Below are positions 51,837 to 64,000 of a stretch of DNA of 64,000 nucleotides, piece by piece. The notes beneath the pieces are model-generated. The model had not been told where the DNA came from. It was given only the letters and a program-made list of their open reading frames with translations, and searched no databases. Origin of the DNA: Sepiola atlantica (Eukaryota; Mollusca; Cephalopoda; Sepiida; Sepiolidae); contig OY744523.1 of NCBI GenBank assembly GCA_963556195.1, positions 81,340,980 through 81,404,979 of the forward strand, given 5' to 3'. Position 1 is the first letter of the stretch, and each line of letters opens with the position of its first letter. The position numbers were made by a program, and so were the translations under genes.

Positions 51837-53123
51837 TGATATCATGTCTTTACAACATGGAATTATCAAATTAGATTACTATTGTTGAATAAAAAAACAC
51901 GTTGCGCGAGTCGATTTTAACTCGAATTAATGATGTTATGTCTTTACAACATGGATGTATGAAATTAGAAGGTTGAGATTACCATTGTTGAATATTGATA
52001 AAAAACACGTTGCGCGAGTCGGTTTTCATTGAATTAATGATGTTATGTATTTACAACATGGATGTATCAAATAAGAAGGTTGAGATTACTATTGTTGAAT
52101 GTTGATGAAAAACATGTTGCGCGAGTCGATTTTCACTCGATTTCATGATGTCATGTCTTTACAACATGGATGTATGAAATTAGAAGGTTGAGATTACGAT
52201 TGTTGAATGTTGATTACAAACTCGTTGCGCAAGTCGATTTTCACTCGAATTAATGATATCATGTCTTTACAACATGGAATTATCAAATTAGAATGTTGAG
52301 ATTACTATTGTTGAATATTGATAAAAAAAACACGTTGCGCGAGTCGATTTTCACTCGAATTAATGACGTTATGTATTTACAACATGGATGTATGAAATTA
52401 GAAGGTTGAGATTACTATTGTTGAATGTTGATGAAAAACACGTTGCGCGAGTCGGTTTTCACTCGAATTAATGACGTTATGTATTTACAACATGGATGTA
52501 TGAAATTAGATAGTTGAGATTACTATTGTTGAATGTTGATGAAAAACACGTTGCGCGAGTCGGTTTTCACTCGATTTCATGATGTCATGTCTTTACAACA
52601 TGGAATTATCAAATAAGAAGGTTAAGATTACTATTGTTGAATGTTGATGAAAAACTCGTTGCGCAAGTCGATTTTCACTCGAATTAATGATATCATGTCT
52701 TTACAACATGGAATTATCAAATAAGAAGGTTAAGATTACTATTGTTGAATATTGATAAAAAAAACACGTTGCGCGAGTCGGTTTTCACTCGAATTAATGA
52801 TGGCATGTCTTTACAACATGGGTGTATGAAATTAGAAGGTTGAGATTACGATTGTTGAATGTTGATGAAAAACACGTTGCGCGAGTCGGTTTTCACTCGA
52901 ATGTATGATGTTATGTATTTACAACATGGATGTATGAAATTAGAAGGTTGAGATTACTATTGTTGAATGTTGATGAAAAACACGTTGTGCGAGTCGGTTT
53001 TCACTCGATTTCATGATGTCATGTCTTTACAACATGGATGTATGAAATTAGAAGGTTGAGATTACGATTGTTGAATGTTGATTACAAACTCGTTGCGCAA
53101 GTCGATTTTCACTCGAATTAATG
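51837..53123 (+). repeat. Higher-order block L, copy 2 and linker
   Basis: This holds the L markers with one extra monomer (near 52450) compared with copy 1. It then continues through a GGGTGTATG monomer and a CTCGAATGTATG monomer to the start of L copy 3. Confidence 0.8.
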
Positions 53124-53740
53124 ATATCATGTCTTTACAACATGGAATTATCAAATTAGATTACTATTGTTGAATATTGATAAAAAAAACACGTTGCGCG
53201 AGTCGATTTTAACTCGAATTAATGATGTTATGTCTTTACAACATGGATGTATGAAATTAGAAGGTTGAGATTACCATTGTTGAATATTGATAAAAAAACA
53301 CGTTGCGCGAGTCGGTTTTCATTGAATTAATGATGTTATGTATTTACAACATGGATGTATCAAATAAGAAGGTTGAGATTACTATTGTTGAATGTTGATG
53401 AAAAACATGTTGCGCGAGTCGATTTTCACTCGATTTCATGATGTCATGTCTTTACAACATGGATGTATGAAATTAGAAGGTTGAGATTACGATTGTTGAA
53501 TGTTGATTACAAACTCGTTGCGCAAGTCGATTTTCACTCGAATTAATGATATCATGTCTTTACAACATGGAATTATCAAATTAGAATGTTGAGATTACTA
53601 TTGTTGAATATTGATAAAAAAAACACGTTGTGCGAGTCGATTTTCACTCGAATTAATGACGTTATGTATTTACAACATGGATGTATGAAATTAGAAGGTT
53701 GAGATTACTATTGTTGAATGTTGATGAAAAACACGTTGCG
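53124..53740 (+). repeat. Higher-order block L, copy 3
   Basis: The L order is kept, but the ATTGAT missing from copies 1 and 2 is present near 53176. The third copy is therefore closer to the ancestral state at that site. Confidence 0.78.
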
Positions 53741-54846
53741 CGAGTCGGTTTTCACTCGAATTAATGGTATCATGTCTTTACAACATGGAATTATCGAATA
53801 AGAAGGTTGAGATTACTATTGTTGAATGTTGATGAAAAACATGTTGCGCGAGTCGATTTTCACTCGATTTCATGATGTCATGTCTTTACAACATGGAATT
53901 ATCGAATAAGAAGGTTGAGATTACTATTGTTGAATGTTGATGAAAAACATGTTGCGCGAGTCGATTTTCACTCGATTTCATGATGTCATGTCTTTACAAC
54001 ATGGAATTATCAAATAAGAAGGTTAAGATTACTATTGTTGAATGTTGATGAAAAACACGTTGCGCGAGTCGGTTTTCACTCGAATTAATGATGTTATGTC
54101 TTTACAACGTGGATGTATGAAATTAGAAGGTTGAGATTACTATTGTTGAATGTTGATGAAAAACACGTTGCGCGAGTCGATTTTCACTCGAATTAATGTA
54201 TCATGTCTTTACAACATGGATGTATGAAATTAGAAGGTTGAGATTAATATTGTTGAATGTTGATGAAAAACACGTTGCGCGAGTCGATTTTCACTCGATT
54301 TCATGATGTCATGTCTTTACAACATGGATGTATGAAATTAGAAGGTTGAGATTACTATTGTTGAATGTTGATGAAAAACACGTTGCGCGAGTCGGTTTTC
54401 ACTCGATTTCATGATGTTATGTCTTTACAACGTGGATGTATGAAATTAGAAGGTTAAGATTACTATTGTTGAATGTTGAAGAAAAAAACCGTTGCGCGAG
54501 TCGGTTTTCATTTGAATTATTGACGCTATGTATTTACAACGTGGATGTATGAAATTAGAAGGTTAAGATTACTATTGTTGAATGTTGAAGAAAAAAACCG
54601 TTGCGCGAGTCGGTTTTCATTTGAATTATTGACGCTATGTATTTACAACATGGATGTATGAAATTAGAAGGTTAAGATTACTATTGTTGAATGTTGATGA
54701 AAAACACGTTGCGCGAGTCGGTTTTCACTCGAATGTATGATGTTATGTATTTACAACATGGATGTATGAAATTAGAAGGTTGAGATTACTATTGTTGAAT
54801 GTTGATGAAAAACATGTTGCGCGAGTCGGTTTTCACTCGAATTAAT
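53741..54846 (+). repeat. Monomers leading into block M
   Basis: These are ordinary monomers with two adjacent identical CATGTTGCGCG units (53838 and 53946), a shortened AATTAATGTATC variant at 54191 (also at 56232 and 61366), and a pair of adjacent C-type monomers near 54480 and 54590. The last 370 bp matches 58000-58366 at 3,520 bp. Confidence 0.75.
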
Positions 54847-57800
54847 GATGGCATGTCTTTACAACGTGGATGTATGAAATTAGAAGGTTGAGATTACTAT
54901 TGTTGAATGTTGATGAAAAACAAGTTGCGCGAGTCGGTTTTCAGTCGATTTCATGATGTCATGTCTTTACAACATGGATGTATGAAATTAGAAGGTTGAG
55001 ATTACGATTGTTGAATGTTGATTACAAACTCGTTGCGCAAGTCGATTTTCACTCGAATTAATGATATCATGTCTTTACAACATGGAATTATCAAATTAGA
55101 TTACTATTGTTGAATATTGATAAAAAAAACACGTTGCGCGAGTCGATTTTAACTCGAATTAATGATGTTATGTATTTACAACATGGATGTATGAAATTAG
55201 AAGGTTGAGATTACTATTGTTGAATGTTGATGAAAAACACGTTGCGCGAGTCGGTTTTCACTCGAATTAATGATGGCATGTCTTTACAACATGGATGTAT
55301 GAAATTAGAAGGTTGAGATTACTATTGTTGAATGTTGAAGAAAAAAACCGTTGCGCGAGTCGGTTTTCATTTGAATTATTGACGCTATGTATTTACAACA
55401 TGGATGTATGAAATTAGAAGGTTGAGATTACTATTGTTGATGAAAAACACGCTGCGCGAGTCGATTTTCACTCGAATTAATGATATCATGTCTTTACAAC
55501 ATGGAATTATCAAATTAGAATGTTGAGATTACTATTGTTGAATGTTGATGAAAAACACGCTGCGCGAGTCGATTTTCACTCGAATTAATGATGTTATGTA
55601 TTTACAACATGGATGTATGAAATTAGAAGGTTGAGATTACTATTGTTGAATGTTGATGAAAAACATGTTGCGCGAGTCGATTTTCACTCGATTTCATGAT
55701 GTCATGTCTTTACAACATGGATGTATGAAATTAGAAGGTTGAGATTACTATTGTTGAATGTTGATGAAAAACACGTTGCGCGAGTCGGTTTTCACTCGAT
55801 TTCATGATGTCATGTCTTTACAACATGGAATTATCAAATAAGAAGGTTAAGATTACTATTGTTGAATGTTGATGAAAAACACGTTGCGCGAGTCGGTTTT
55901 CACTCGAATTAATGATGTTATGTCTTTACAACATGGATGTATGAAATTAGAAGGTTGAGATTAATATTGTTGAATGTTGATGAAAAACACGTTGCGCGAG
56001 TCGATTTTCACTCGAATTAATGATGGCATGTCTTTACAACATGGGTGTATGAAATTAAAAGGTTAAGATTACTATTGTTGAATGTTGAAGAAAAAAACCG
56101 TTGCGCGAGTCGGTTTTCATTTGAATTATTGACGCTATGTATTTACAACATGGATGTATGAAATTAGAAGGTTAAGATTACTATTGTTGAATGTTGATGA
56201 AAAACACGTTGCGCGAGTCGATTTTCACTCGAATTAATGTATCATGTCTTTACAACATGGATGTATGAAATTAGAAGGTTGAGATTAATATTGTTGAATG
56301 TTGATGAAAAACACGTTGCGCGAGTCGATTTTCACTCGATTTCATGATGTCATGTCTTTACAACATGGATGTATGAAATTAGAAGGTTGAGATTACTATT
56401 GTTGAATGTTGATGAAAAACACGTTGCGCGAGTCGGTTTTCACTCGATTTCATGATGTTATGTCTTTACAACGTGGATGTATGAAATTAGAAGGTTAAGA
56501 TTACTATTGTTGAATGTTGAAGAAAAAAACCGTTGCGCGAGTCGGTTTTCATTTGAATTATTGACGCTATGTATTTACAACGTGGATGTATGAAATTAGA
56601 AGGTTAAGATTACTATTGTTGAATGTTGAAGAAAAAAACCGTTGCGCGAGTCGGTTTTCATTTGAATTATTGACGCTATGTATTTACAACATGGATGTAT
56701 GAAATTAGAAGGTTAAGATTACTATTGTTGAATGTTGATGAAAAACACGTTGCGCGAGTCGGTTTTCACTCGATTTCATGATGTCATGTCTTTACAACAT
56801 GGATGTATGAAATTAGAAGGTTGAGATTACTATTGTTGAATATTGATGAAAAACACGTTGCGCGAGACGATTTTCACTCGAATTAATCATATCATGTCTT
56901 TACAACATAGAATTATCAAATAAGAAGGTTGCGCGAGTCGGTTTTCACTCGATTTCATGATGTCATGTCTTTACAACATGGAATTATCAAATTAGAAGGT
57001 TGAGATTACTATTGTTGAATGTTGATGAAAAACATGTTGCGCGAGTCGATTTTCACTCGATTTCATGATGTCATGTCTTTACAACATGGATGTATGAAAT
57101 TAGAAGGTTGAGATTACGATTGTTGAATGTTGATTACAAACTCGTTGCGCAAGTCGATTTTCACTCGAATTAATGATATCATGTCTTTACAACATGGAAT
57201 TATCAAATAAGAAGGTTAAGATTACTATTGTTGAATATTGATAAAAAAAACACGTTGCGCGAGTCGGTTTTCACTCGAATTAATGATGGCATGTCTTTAC
57301 AACATGGGTGTATGAAATTAGAAGGTTGAGATTACTATTGTTGAATATTGATGAAAAACACGTTGCGCAAGTCGATTTCCACTCGATTTAATGATGTTAT
57401 TTATTTACAACTTGGATGTATGAAATTAGAAGGTTAAAATTACTATTGTTGAATGTTGAAGAAAAAAACCGTTGCGCGAGTCGGTTTTAACTCGATTTCA
57501 TGATGTCATGTCTTTACAACATGGAATTATCAAATAAGAAGGTTAAGATTACTATTGTTGAATGTGATTACAAACTCGTTGCGCGATGCGATTTTCACTC
57601 GATTTCATGGATATCATGTCTTTACAACATGGATGTATGAAATTAGAAGGTTGAGATTACTATTGTTGAATATTGATGAAAAACACGTTGCGCGAGTCGG
57701 TTTTCACTCGATTTCATGATGTCATGTCTTTACAACATGGATGTATGAAATTAGAAGGTTGAGATTACTATTGTTGAATGTTGATGAAAAACACGTTGCG

Positions 57801-60081
57801 CGAGTCGGTTTTCACTCGATTTCATGATGTCATGTCTCTACAACATGGAATTATCAAATAAGAAGGTTAAGATTACTATTGTTGAATGTTGGTGAAAAAC
57901 ACGTTGCGCGAGTCGGTTTTCACTCGAATTAATGATGTTATGTCTTTACAACGTGGATGTATGAAATTAGAAGGTTAAGATTACTATTGTTGAATGTTGA
58001 AGAAAAAAACCGTTGCGCGAGTCGGTTTTCATTTGAATTATTGACGCTATGTATTTACAACGTGGATGTATGAAATTAGAAGGTTAAGATTACTATTGTT
58101 GAATGTTGAAGAAAAAAACCGTTGCGCGAGTCGGTTTTCATTTGAATTATTGACGCTATGTATTTACAACATGGATGTATGAAATTAGAAGGTTAAGATT
58201 ACTATTGTTGAATGTTGATGAAAAACACGTTGCGCGAGTCGGTTTTCACTCGAATGTATGATGTTATGTATTTACAACATGGATGTATGAAATTAGAAGG
58301 TTGAGATTACTATTGTTGAATGTTGATGAAAAACACGTTGTGCGAGTCGGTTTTCACTCGAATTAATGATGGCATGTCTTTACAACGTGGATGTATGAAA
58401 TTAGAAGGTTGAGATTACTATTGTTGAATGTTGATGAAAAACAAGTTGCGCGAGTCGGTTTTCAGTCGATTTCATGATGTCATGTCTTTACAACATGGAT
58501 GTATGAAATTAGAAGGTTGAGATTACGATTGTTGAATGTTGATTACAAACTCGTTGCGCAAGTCGATTTTCACTCGAATTAATGATATCATGTCTTTACA
58601 ACATGGAATTATCAAATTAGATTACTATTGTTGAATATTGATAAAAAAAACACGTTGCGCGAGTCGATTTTAACTCGAATTAATGATGTTATGTATTTAC
58701 AACATGGATGTATGAAATTAGAAGGTTGAGATTACTATTGTTGAATGTTGATGAAAAACACGTTGCGCGAGTCGGTTTTCACTCGAATTAATGATGGCAT
58801 GTCTTTACAACATGGATGTATGAAATTAGAAGGTTGAGATTACTATTGTTGAATGTTGATGAAAAACACGTTGCGCGAGTCGGTTTTCACTCGAATTAAT
58901 GATGGTTTGTCTTTACAACATGGAATTATCAAATTAGAAGGTTGAGATTACTATTGTTGAATGTTGATGAAAAACACGCTGCGCGAGTCGATTTTCACTC
59001 GAATTAAATATCATGTCTTTACAACATGGAATTATCAAATTAGAATGTTGAGATTACTATTGTTGAATGTTGATGAAAAACACGTTGCGCGAGTCGATTT
59101 TCACTCGAATTAATGATGTTATGTATTTACAACATGGATGTATGAAATTAGAAGGTTGAGATTACTATTGTTGAATGTTGATGAAAAACATGTTGCGCGA
59201 GTCGATTTTCACTCGATTTCATGATGTCATGTCTTTACAACATGGATGTATGAAATTAGAAGGTTGAGATTACTATTGTTGAATGAAAAACACGTTGCGC
59301 GAGTCGGTTTTCACTCGATTTCACGATGTCATGTCTTTACAACATGGAATTATCAAATAAGAAGGTTAAGATTACTATTGTTGAATGTGATTACAAACTC
59401 GTTGCGCGATGCGATTTTCACTCGATTTCATGGATATCATGTCTTTACAACATGGATGTATGAAATTAGAAGGTTGAGATTACTATTGTTGAATATTGAT
59501 GAAAAACACGTTGCGCGAGTCGGTTTTCACTCGATTTCATGATGTCATGTCTTTACAACATGGATGTATGAAATTAGAAGGTTGAGATTACTATTGTTGA
59601 ATGTTGATGAAAAACACGTTGCGCGAGTCGGTTTTCACTCGAATTAATGATGTTATGTCTTTACAACATGGAATTATCAAATTAGAAGGTTGAGATTACT
59701 ATTGTTGAATGTTGATGAAAAACATGTTGCGCGAGTCGATTTTCACTCGATTTCATGATGTCATGTCTTTACAACATGGATGTATGAAATTAGAAGGTTG
59801 AGATTACGATTGTTGAATGTTGAAGAAAAAAACCGTTGCGCGAGTCGGTTTTCACTCGAATTAATGATGGTTTGTCTTTACAACATGGAATTATCAAATT
59901 AGAAGGTTGAGATTACTATTGTTGAATGTTGATGAAAAACACGCTGCGCGAGTCGATTTTCACTCGAATGTATGATGGCATGTCTTTACAACATGGGTGT
60001 ATGAAATTAGAAGGTTGAGATTACTATTGTTGAATATTGATGAAAAACACGTTGCGCAAGTCGATTTCCACTCGATTTCAT
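54847..60081 (+). repeat. Higher-order block M, copy 1 (about 5.2 kb)
   Basis: The second copy starts at 60082. Markers are GATTACAAACTCG (55020 and 60255), AATTAATGTATC (56232 and 61366), AATTAATCATATC (56882 and 62015), TTATTTATTTAC (near 57400 and 62530) and CATGTCTCTAC (57831 and 62857). Offsets run from 5,235 to 5,026 bp because single monomers were gained or lost. M also contains an inner copy of its own start (58367 onward). Confidence 0.86.
56912..56966 (+). repeat. Forward 37-bp-deleted monomer, copy 1
   Basis: Here AAGAAGGTT is followed directly by GCGCGAGTCGG, the same junction that forms the 71-bp units inside the inverted segments, but in forward orientation. GTT is repeated at the two deletion ends. 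It recurs at about 62045-62100 in block M copy 2. Confidence 0.88.
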
Positions 60082-63000
60082 GATGGCATGTCTTTACAAC
60101 GTGGATGTATGAAATTAGAAGGTTGAGATTACTATTGTTGAATGTTGATGAAAAACAAGTTGCGCGAGTCGGTTTTCACTCGATTTCATGATGTCATGTC
60201 TTTACAACATGGATGTATGAAATTAGAAGGTTGAGATTACGATTGTTGAATGTTGATTACAAACTCGTTGCGCAAGTCGATTTTCACTCGAATTAATGAT
60301 ATCATGTCTTTACAACATGGAATTATCAAATTAGATTACTATTGTTGAATATTGATAAAAAAAACACGTTGCGCGAGTCGATTTTAACTCGAATTAATGA
60401 TGTTATGTATTTACAACATAGATGTATGAAATTAGAAGGTTGAGATTACTATTGTTGAATGTTGATGAAAAACACGTTGCGCGAGTCGGTTTTCACTCGA
60501 ATTAATGATGGCATGTCTTTACAACATTGATGTATGAAATTAGAAGGTTGACATTACTATTGTTGAATGTTGAAGAAAAAAACCGTTGCGCGAGTCGGTT
60601 TTCATTTGAATTATTGACGCTATGTATTTACAACATGGATGTATGAAATTAGAAGGTTGAGATTACTATTGTTGAATGTTGATGAAAAACACGCTGCGCG
60701 AGTCGATTTTCACTCGAATAATTGATATCATGTCTTTACAACATGGAATTATCAAATTAGAATGTTGAGATTACTATTGTTGAATGTTGATGAAAAACAC
60801 GCTGCGCGAGTCGATTTTCACTCGAATTAATGATGTTATGTATTTACAACATGGATGTATGAAATTAGAAGGTTGAGATTACTATTGTTGAATGTTGATG
60901 AAAAACATGTTGCGCGAGTCGATTTTCACTCGATTTCATGATGTCATGTCTTTACAACATGGATGTATGAAATTAGAAGGTTGAGATTACTATTGTTGAA
61001 TGTTGATGAAAAACACGTTGCGCGAGTCGGTTTTCACTCGAATTAATGATGTTATGTCTTTACAACATGGATGTATGAAATTAGAAGGTTGAGATTAATA
61101 TTGTTGAATGTTGATGAAAAACACGTTGCGCGAGTCGATTTTCACTCGAATTAATGATGGCATGTCTTTACAACATGGGTGTATGAAATTAAAAGGTTAA
61201 GATTACTATTGTTGAATGTTGAAGAAAAAAACCGTTGCGCGAGTCGGTTTTCATTTGAATTATTGACGCTATGTATTTACAACATGGATGTATGAAATTA
61301 GAAGGTTAAGATTACTATTGTTGAATGTTGATGAAAAACACGTTGCGCGAGTCGATTTTCACTCGAATTAATGTATCATGTCTTTACAACATGGATGTAT
61401 GAAATTAGAAGGTTGAGATTAATATTGTTGAATGTTGATGAAAAACACGTTGCGCGAGTCGATTTTCACTCGATTTCATGATGTCATGTCTTTACAACAT
61501 GGATGTATGAAATTAGAAGGTTGAGATTACTATTGTTGAATGTTGATGAAAAACACGTTGCGCGAGTCGGTTTTCACTCGATTTCATGATGTTATGTCTT
61601 TACAACGTGGATGTATGAAATTAGAAGGTTAAGATTACTATTGTTGAATGTTGAAGAAAAAAACCGTTGCGCGAGTCGGTTTTCATTTGAATTATTGACG
61701 CTATGTATTTACAACGTGGATGTATGAAATTAGAAGGTTAAGATTACTATTGTTGAATGTTGAAGAAAAAAACCGTTGCGCGAGTCGGTTTTCATTTGAA
61801 TTATTGACGCTATGTATTTACAACATGGATGTATGAAATTAGAAGGTTAAGATTACTATTGTTGAATGTTGATGAAAAACACGTTGCGCGAGTCGGTTTT
61901 CACTCGATTTCATGATGTCATGTCTTTACAACATGGATGTATGAAATTAGAAGGTTGAGATTACTATTGTTGAATATTGATGAAAAACACGTTGCGCGAG
62001 ACGATTTTCACTCGAATTAATCATATCATGTCTTTACAACATAGAATTATCAAATAAGAAGGTTGCGCGAGTCGGTTTTCACTCGATTTCATGATGTCAT
62101 GTCTTTACAACATGGAATTATCAAATTAGAAGGTTGAGATTACTATTGTTGAATGTTGATGAAAAACATGTTGCGCGAGTCGATTTTCACTCGATTTCAT
62201 GATGTCATGTCTTTACAACATGGATGTATGAAATTAGAAGGTTGAGATTACGATTGTTGAATGTTGATTACAAACTCGTTGCGCAAGTCGATTTTCACTC
62301 GAATTAATGATATCATGTCTTTACAACATGGAATTATCAAATAAGAAGGTTAAGATTACTATTGTTGAATATTGATAAAAAAAACACGTTGCGCGAGTCG
62401 GTTTTCACTCGAATTAATGATGGCATGTCTTTACAACATGGGTGTATGAAATTAGAAGGTTGAGATTACTATTGTTGAATATTGATGAAAAACACGTTGC
62501 GCAAGTCGATTTCCACTCGATTTAATGATGTTATTTATTTACAACTTGGATGTATGAAATTAGAAGGTTAAAATTACTATTGTTGAATGTTGAAGAAAAA
62601 AACCGTTGCGCGAGTCGGTTTTAACTCGATTTCATGATGTCATGTCTTTACAACATGGAATTATCAAATAAGAAGGTTAAGATTACTATTGTTGAATGTG
62701 ATTACAAACTCGTTGCGCGATGCGATTTTCACTCGATTTCATGGATATCATGTCTTTACAACATGGATGTATGAAATTAGAAGGTTGAGATTACTATTGT
62801 TGAATGTTGATGAAAAACACGTTGCGCGAGTCGGTTTTCACTCGATTTCATGATGTCATGTCTCTACAACATGGAATTATCAAATAAGAAGGTTAAGATT
62901 ACTATTGTTGAATGTTGGTGAAAAACACGTTGCGCGAGTCGGTTTTCACTCGAATTAATGATGTTATGTCTTTACAACGTGGATGTATGAAATTAGAAGG

Positions 63001-64000
63001 TTAAGATTACTATTGTTGAATGTTGAAGAAAAAAACCGTTGCGCGAGTCGGTTTTCATTTGAATTATTGACGCTATGTATTTACAACGTGGATGTATGAA
63101 ATTAGAAGGTTAAGATTACTATTGTTGAATGTTGAAGAAAAAAACCGTTGCGCGAGTCGGTTTTCATTTGAATTATTGACGCTATGTATTTACAACATGG
63201 ATGTATGAAATTAGAAGGTTAAGATTACTATTGTTGAATGTTGATGAAAAACACGTTGCGCGAGTCGGTTTTCACTCGAATGTATGATGTTATGTATTTA
63301 CAACATGGATGTATGAAATTAGAAGGTTGAGATTACTATTGTTGAATGTTGATGAAAAACACGTTGTGCGAGTCGGTTTTCACTCGAATTAATGATGGCA
63401 TGTCTTTACAACGTGGATGTATGAAATTAGAAGGTTGAGATTACTATTGTTGAATGTTGATGAAAAACAAGTTGCGCGAGTCGGTTTTCAGTCGATTTCA
63501 TGATGTCATGTCTTTACAACATGGATGTATGAAATTAGAAGGTTGAGATTACGATTGTTGAATGTTGATTACAAACTCGTTGCGCAAGTCGATTTTCACT
63601 CGAATTAATGATATCATGTCTTTACAACATGGAATTATCAAATTAGATTACTATTGTTGAATATTGATAAAAAAAACACGTTGCGCGAGTCGATTTTAAC
63701 TCGAATTAATGATGTTATGTATTTACAACATGGATGTATGAAATTAGAAGGTTGAGATTACTATTGTTGAATGTTGATGAAAAACACGTTGCGCGAGTCG
63801 GTTTTCACTCGAATTAATGATGGCATGTCTTTACAACATGGATGTATGAAATTAGAAGGTTGAGATTACTATTGTTGAATGTTGATGAAAAACACGTTGC
63901 GCGAGTCGGTTTTCACTCGAATTAATGATGGTTTGTCTTTACAACATGGAATTATCAAATTAGAAGGTTGAGATTACTATTGTTGAATGTTGATGAAAAA
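60082..64000 (+). repeat. Higher-order block M, copy 2 (cut by the window end)
   Basis: This follows M copy 1 and keeps its order to the last base, ending within a monomer after GATGAAAAA. Compared with copy 1 it lacks single monomers near 60980 and 62810. The array evidently continues beyond the window. Confidence 0.86.

Larger units (their letters stand above)
1..64000 (+). repeat. Satellite array of 108-bp monomers filling the window
   Basis: Every line of the window is a variant of the same monomer. Successive GAGTCGAT cores lie 108 bp apart (for example 233 and 341), and successive GAAGGTT starts do too (185 and 293). About 590 monomers fit. Apart from the short inverted segments listed separately, all run in one direction and no non-satellite sequence interrupts them. 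One hand-counted monomer is about 32% G+C. Monomer types are interspersed but larger ordered blocks recur, so the array has higher-order repeats. Such arrays are typical of eukaryotic centromeric, pericentromeric or subtelomeric heterochromatin. The chromosomal location is inferred, not seen. I do not recognise the family. Confidence 0.97.

Noticed and set aside
59246..59542. 98-codon open frame with a 36-residue period
   Set aside because: The period is simply 108 bp divided by three. It is kept open by a local short deletion (GTTGAATGAAAAAC) and stop-free monomer types. The longest frame in 64 kb is under 100 codons, which argues against a coding repeat.
1..64000. CRISPR array
   Set aside because: Regular spacing is present, but there are no unique spacers between constant repeats. 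The whole 108 bp is repeated, and no cas-like genes are present.
1..64000. CENP-B box in the monomer
   Set aside because: The CpG-rich core (GCGCGAGTCGGTTTTCACTCG) does not fit the TTCGNNNNANNCGGG pattern on either strand by eye.
1..64000. Telomeric repeats or a transposon inside the array
   Set aside because: I saw no runs of TTAGGG or TTTAGGG, no long terminal repeats, no non-satellite insert and no target-site duplications.
1..64000. tRNA, rRNA or other structured RNA genes
   Set aside because: No cloverleaf-like or ribosomal motifs were seen. The only recurrent pairing is the short monomer dyads and the inverted-monomer hairpins.

Overview
The whole 64 kb window is one uninterrupted satellite-DNA array. 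A tandem monomer of 108 bp repeats about 590 times from the first base to the last, almost entirely in one orientation. I found no convincing protein-coding gene, tRNA, rRNA, transposon or unique sequence. One monomer counted by hand is 35/108 G+C, about one third. Long homogeneous arrays with higher-order structure are typical of eukaryotic centromeric, pericentromeric or subtelomeric heterochromatin. Retained CpGs that often decay to TpG or CpA suggest a genome with CpG methylation. I lean towards a plant, with a vertebrate possible, but I do not recognise the satellite family and the sequence alone does not name the organism.

Monomers fall into a few variant types. One has GATTTCATGATGTCATG after the shared core, one has GAATTAATGATGTTATG, and one is a sharply different 'C-type' marked by GAAGAAAAAAACCG and ATTATTGACGCTATG. 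Types are interspersed and ordered strings of them recur, giving a nested higher-order repeat (HOR) structure. Approximate layout: 1-7.6 kb, a block (D) whose first 860 bp recurs 6,728 bp later; 9.47-15.67 kb, a tandem duplication (B, 2,879 bp, second copy enlarged); 15.66-20.7 kb, a mosaic containing short-monomer cassettes (F) and a new fold-back palindrome; 20.71-24.39 kb, a tandem duplication of 1,839 bp (G); 22.55-30.04 kb, a segment (H1) recurring at 38.99-46.05 kb (H2); between them 30.29-38.99 kb, a tandem duplication of about 4.3-4.4 kb (I); 44.16-47.38 kb, a tandem duplication of 1,878 bp (E) carrying inverted monomers; 47.4-54.8 kb, smaller tandem copies (J, K, L); 54.85-64 kb, a repeat of about 5.1-5.2 kb (M) whose second copy runs off the window.

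The most informative structures break the 108-bp rule. They are a roughly 230-bp scrambled cassette with several junctions present three times; short inverted segments of 126 or 197 bp present five times; a 34-bp-arm fold-back palindrome present once; and recurrent shortened monomers (54, 71, 72 and 92 bp) with microhomology at their junctions. Together they suggest local replication-error or microhomology-mediated rearrangement followed by amplification through unequal exchange. The array is therefore best read as a record of its own rearrangements rather than as a gene region. Block boundaries were placed by eye from shared diagnostic variants and may be off by tens of bases.
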